Source: Candidatus Puniceispirillum sp.
GTDB lineage: Bacteria > Pseudomonadota > Alphaproteobacteria > Puniceispirillales > Puniceispirillaceae
Assembly: GCA_017859295.1 (NCBI GenBank)
Contig: JAFMNI010000003.1
Coordinates: forward strand, 1-34,345
DNA: 34,345 nucleotides
Direction of reading: 5' to 3'
The notes beneath the pieces are model-generated. The model saw only the letters and a program-made list of their open reading frames with translations. It did no database searches and was not told the DNA's origin. Below, piece by piece: positions 33,894-34,345 of the stretch (the first letter of the stretch is position 1; the number at the start of each line of letters is the position of its first letter). Position numbers and translations under genes: made by a program.

Positions 33894-34345
33894 ATGGTTG
33901 TTGAAAACGAAGCTAAAAAACTAAGGTTTGATTACAAGACTATTGCAACTTTAATTTTTCTTTTTTGCATTCAACAAGACCAAGGTAACGTTGCGTTTGC
34001 AACTGTTGCTGGCAATGGTGATCGGATCGTTTCAACCAACCTCTGCATTGACACGCTGGCAGTTGCACTAATTGGGGCCGAAAATCTGCTCGCTGTTTCA
34101 TCTGTTGCAGATGATAAAAAATATTCAACAATTGCGGATAGGATAAAAAACACAAAAAAAACGAGCTTTAATGCAGAGCAAATTTACTCCTTAAACCCTT
34201 CAATGGTTTTAGCGTCAAATTTTTCTTCCCTTAAAACCAGGCGCGCCTTGGAGAAACTAGGAATAAAAGTTGAATTGGTTGAGTATGCTCAGTCAATTGG
34301 TGATTTGAAAAGAAATATCAACCAAATGGGAACGCTTTTGAGAGC
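33894..34345 (+). CDS. ABC transporter periplasmic binding protein (BtuF-like), N-terminal part
   Basis: The frame is open from the ATG at 33894 to the window edge (150 codons, no stop). An N-terminal stretch with a basic region and a hydrophobic core (TIATLIFLFCI, ending near AFA) reads as a signal peptide. After it, RIVSTNLCIDTLAVALIG, YSLNPSMVLAS and ALEKLGIKVELVE match the N-terminal lobe of the PF01497 family that binds cobalamin, haem or ferric siderophores. It begins 30 bp after btuB, so it likely belongs to the same B12-controlled transcript and binds cobalamin; permease and ATPase genes are expected just outside. GGAAAAG precedes the ATG. Confidence 0.8.
   Translation, partial: MVVENEAKKLRFDYKTIATLIFLFCIQQDQGNVAFATVAGNGDRIVSTNLCIDTLAVALIGAENLLAVSSVADDKKYSTIADRIKNTKKTSFNAEQIYSLNPSMVLASNFSSLKTRRALEKLGIKVELVEYAQSIGDLKRNINQMGTLLR

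Noticed and set aside
33940-34155. Minus-strand open frames near the right end
   Set aside because: They are opposite a binding-protein frame that is open to the window edge with clear family motifs.
1-34345. tRNA, rRNA, CRISPR arrays, insertion sequences or prophage
   Set aside because: No T-loop motifs, regularly spaced repeats, transposase or integrase motifs or terminal inverted repeats were found on either strand.

Overview
The window is a dense stretch of chromosome from an alphaproteobacterium, most likely a marine Rhodospirillales/SAR116-type organism (inferred from gene content; no rRNA is present to confirm it). Supporting traits are a short ProRS without the editing insertion, a Mg-type HemB, a DUF2842 protein, a single Rsh enzyme, a long-form HPF and the conserved order rpoZ-rsh-pdxJ-acpS-lepB-rnc-era-recO-parC. 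No tRNA, rRNA, insertion sequence, prophage or CRISPR array was seen.

Layout. 1-9.25 kb (minus strand): the start of tsf, rpsB with a repeat-encoded Ala-rich tail and a structured leader, dnaE, lolD/lolC (8 bp overlap), proS, and a 3-hydroxyisobutyryl-CoA hydrolase. 9.3-13.4 kb (plus): hemB, then a probable unit of ACT-domain threonine dehydratase, bpt and a DUF1445/D-glutamate-cyclase-like gene. 13.5-24.1 kb (minus): a long housekeeping run read folK, rpoZ, rsh, DUF2062, pdxJ, acpS, lepB, rnc, era, recO, parC. From pdxJ to recO each junction overlaps by 1-8 bp, suggesting translational coupling. This run joins ppGpp control, RNA processing, ribosome maturation, protein export and DNA repair. 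24.3-29.2 kb: a NYN-domain nuclease-like gene (plus), dapA-smpB (minus), a second, ACT-less threonine/serine dehydratase (plus) and a non-pyrrolysine MttB-family methyltransferase (minus). 29.3-31.5 kb (minus): hpf, an AlkB-like dioxygenase overlapping a SprT-like metalloprotease, and a DUF2842 membrane protein.

31.5-34.3 kb (plus): an AT-richer block with different codon use. It holds a cobalamin riboswitch, a BtuB-like TonB-dependent receptor and the start of a periplasmic binding protein of the BtuF type, which is cut by the window end. Downstream of the aptamer there is an exact 8-bp complement to the btuB ribosome-binding region, so a translational switch can be proposed. B12 import may serve corrinoid enzymes such as the MttB-family protein a few kb away, but that link is inference.

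The most interesting items are the cobalamin riboswitch and its expression platform, the coupled SprT/AlkB-like gene pair, the lone MttB-family gene near B12 uptake genes, the structured rpsB leader, the nested direct repeats in front of rpoZ, and the 16-bp tandem repeat at the parC stop codon. Most of the rest is ordinary core genome.
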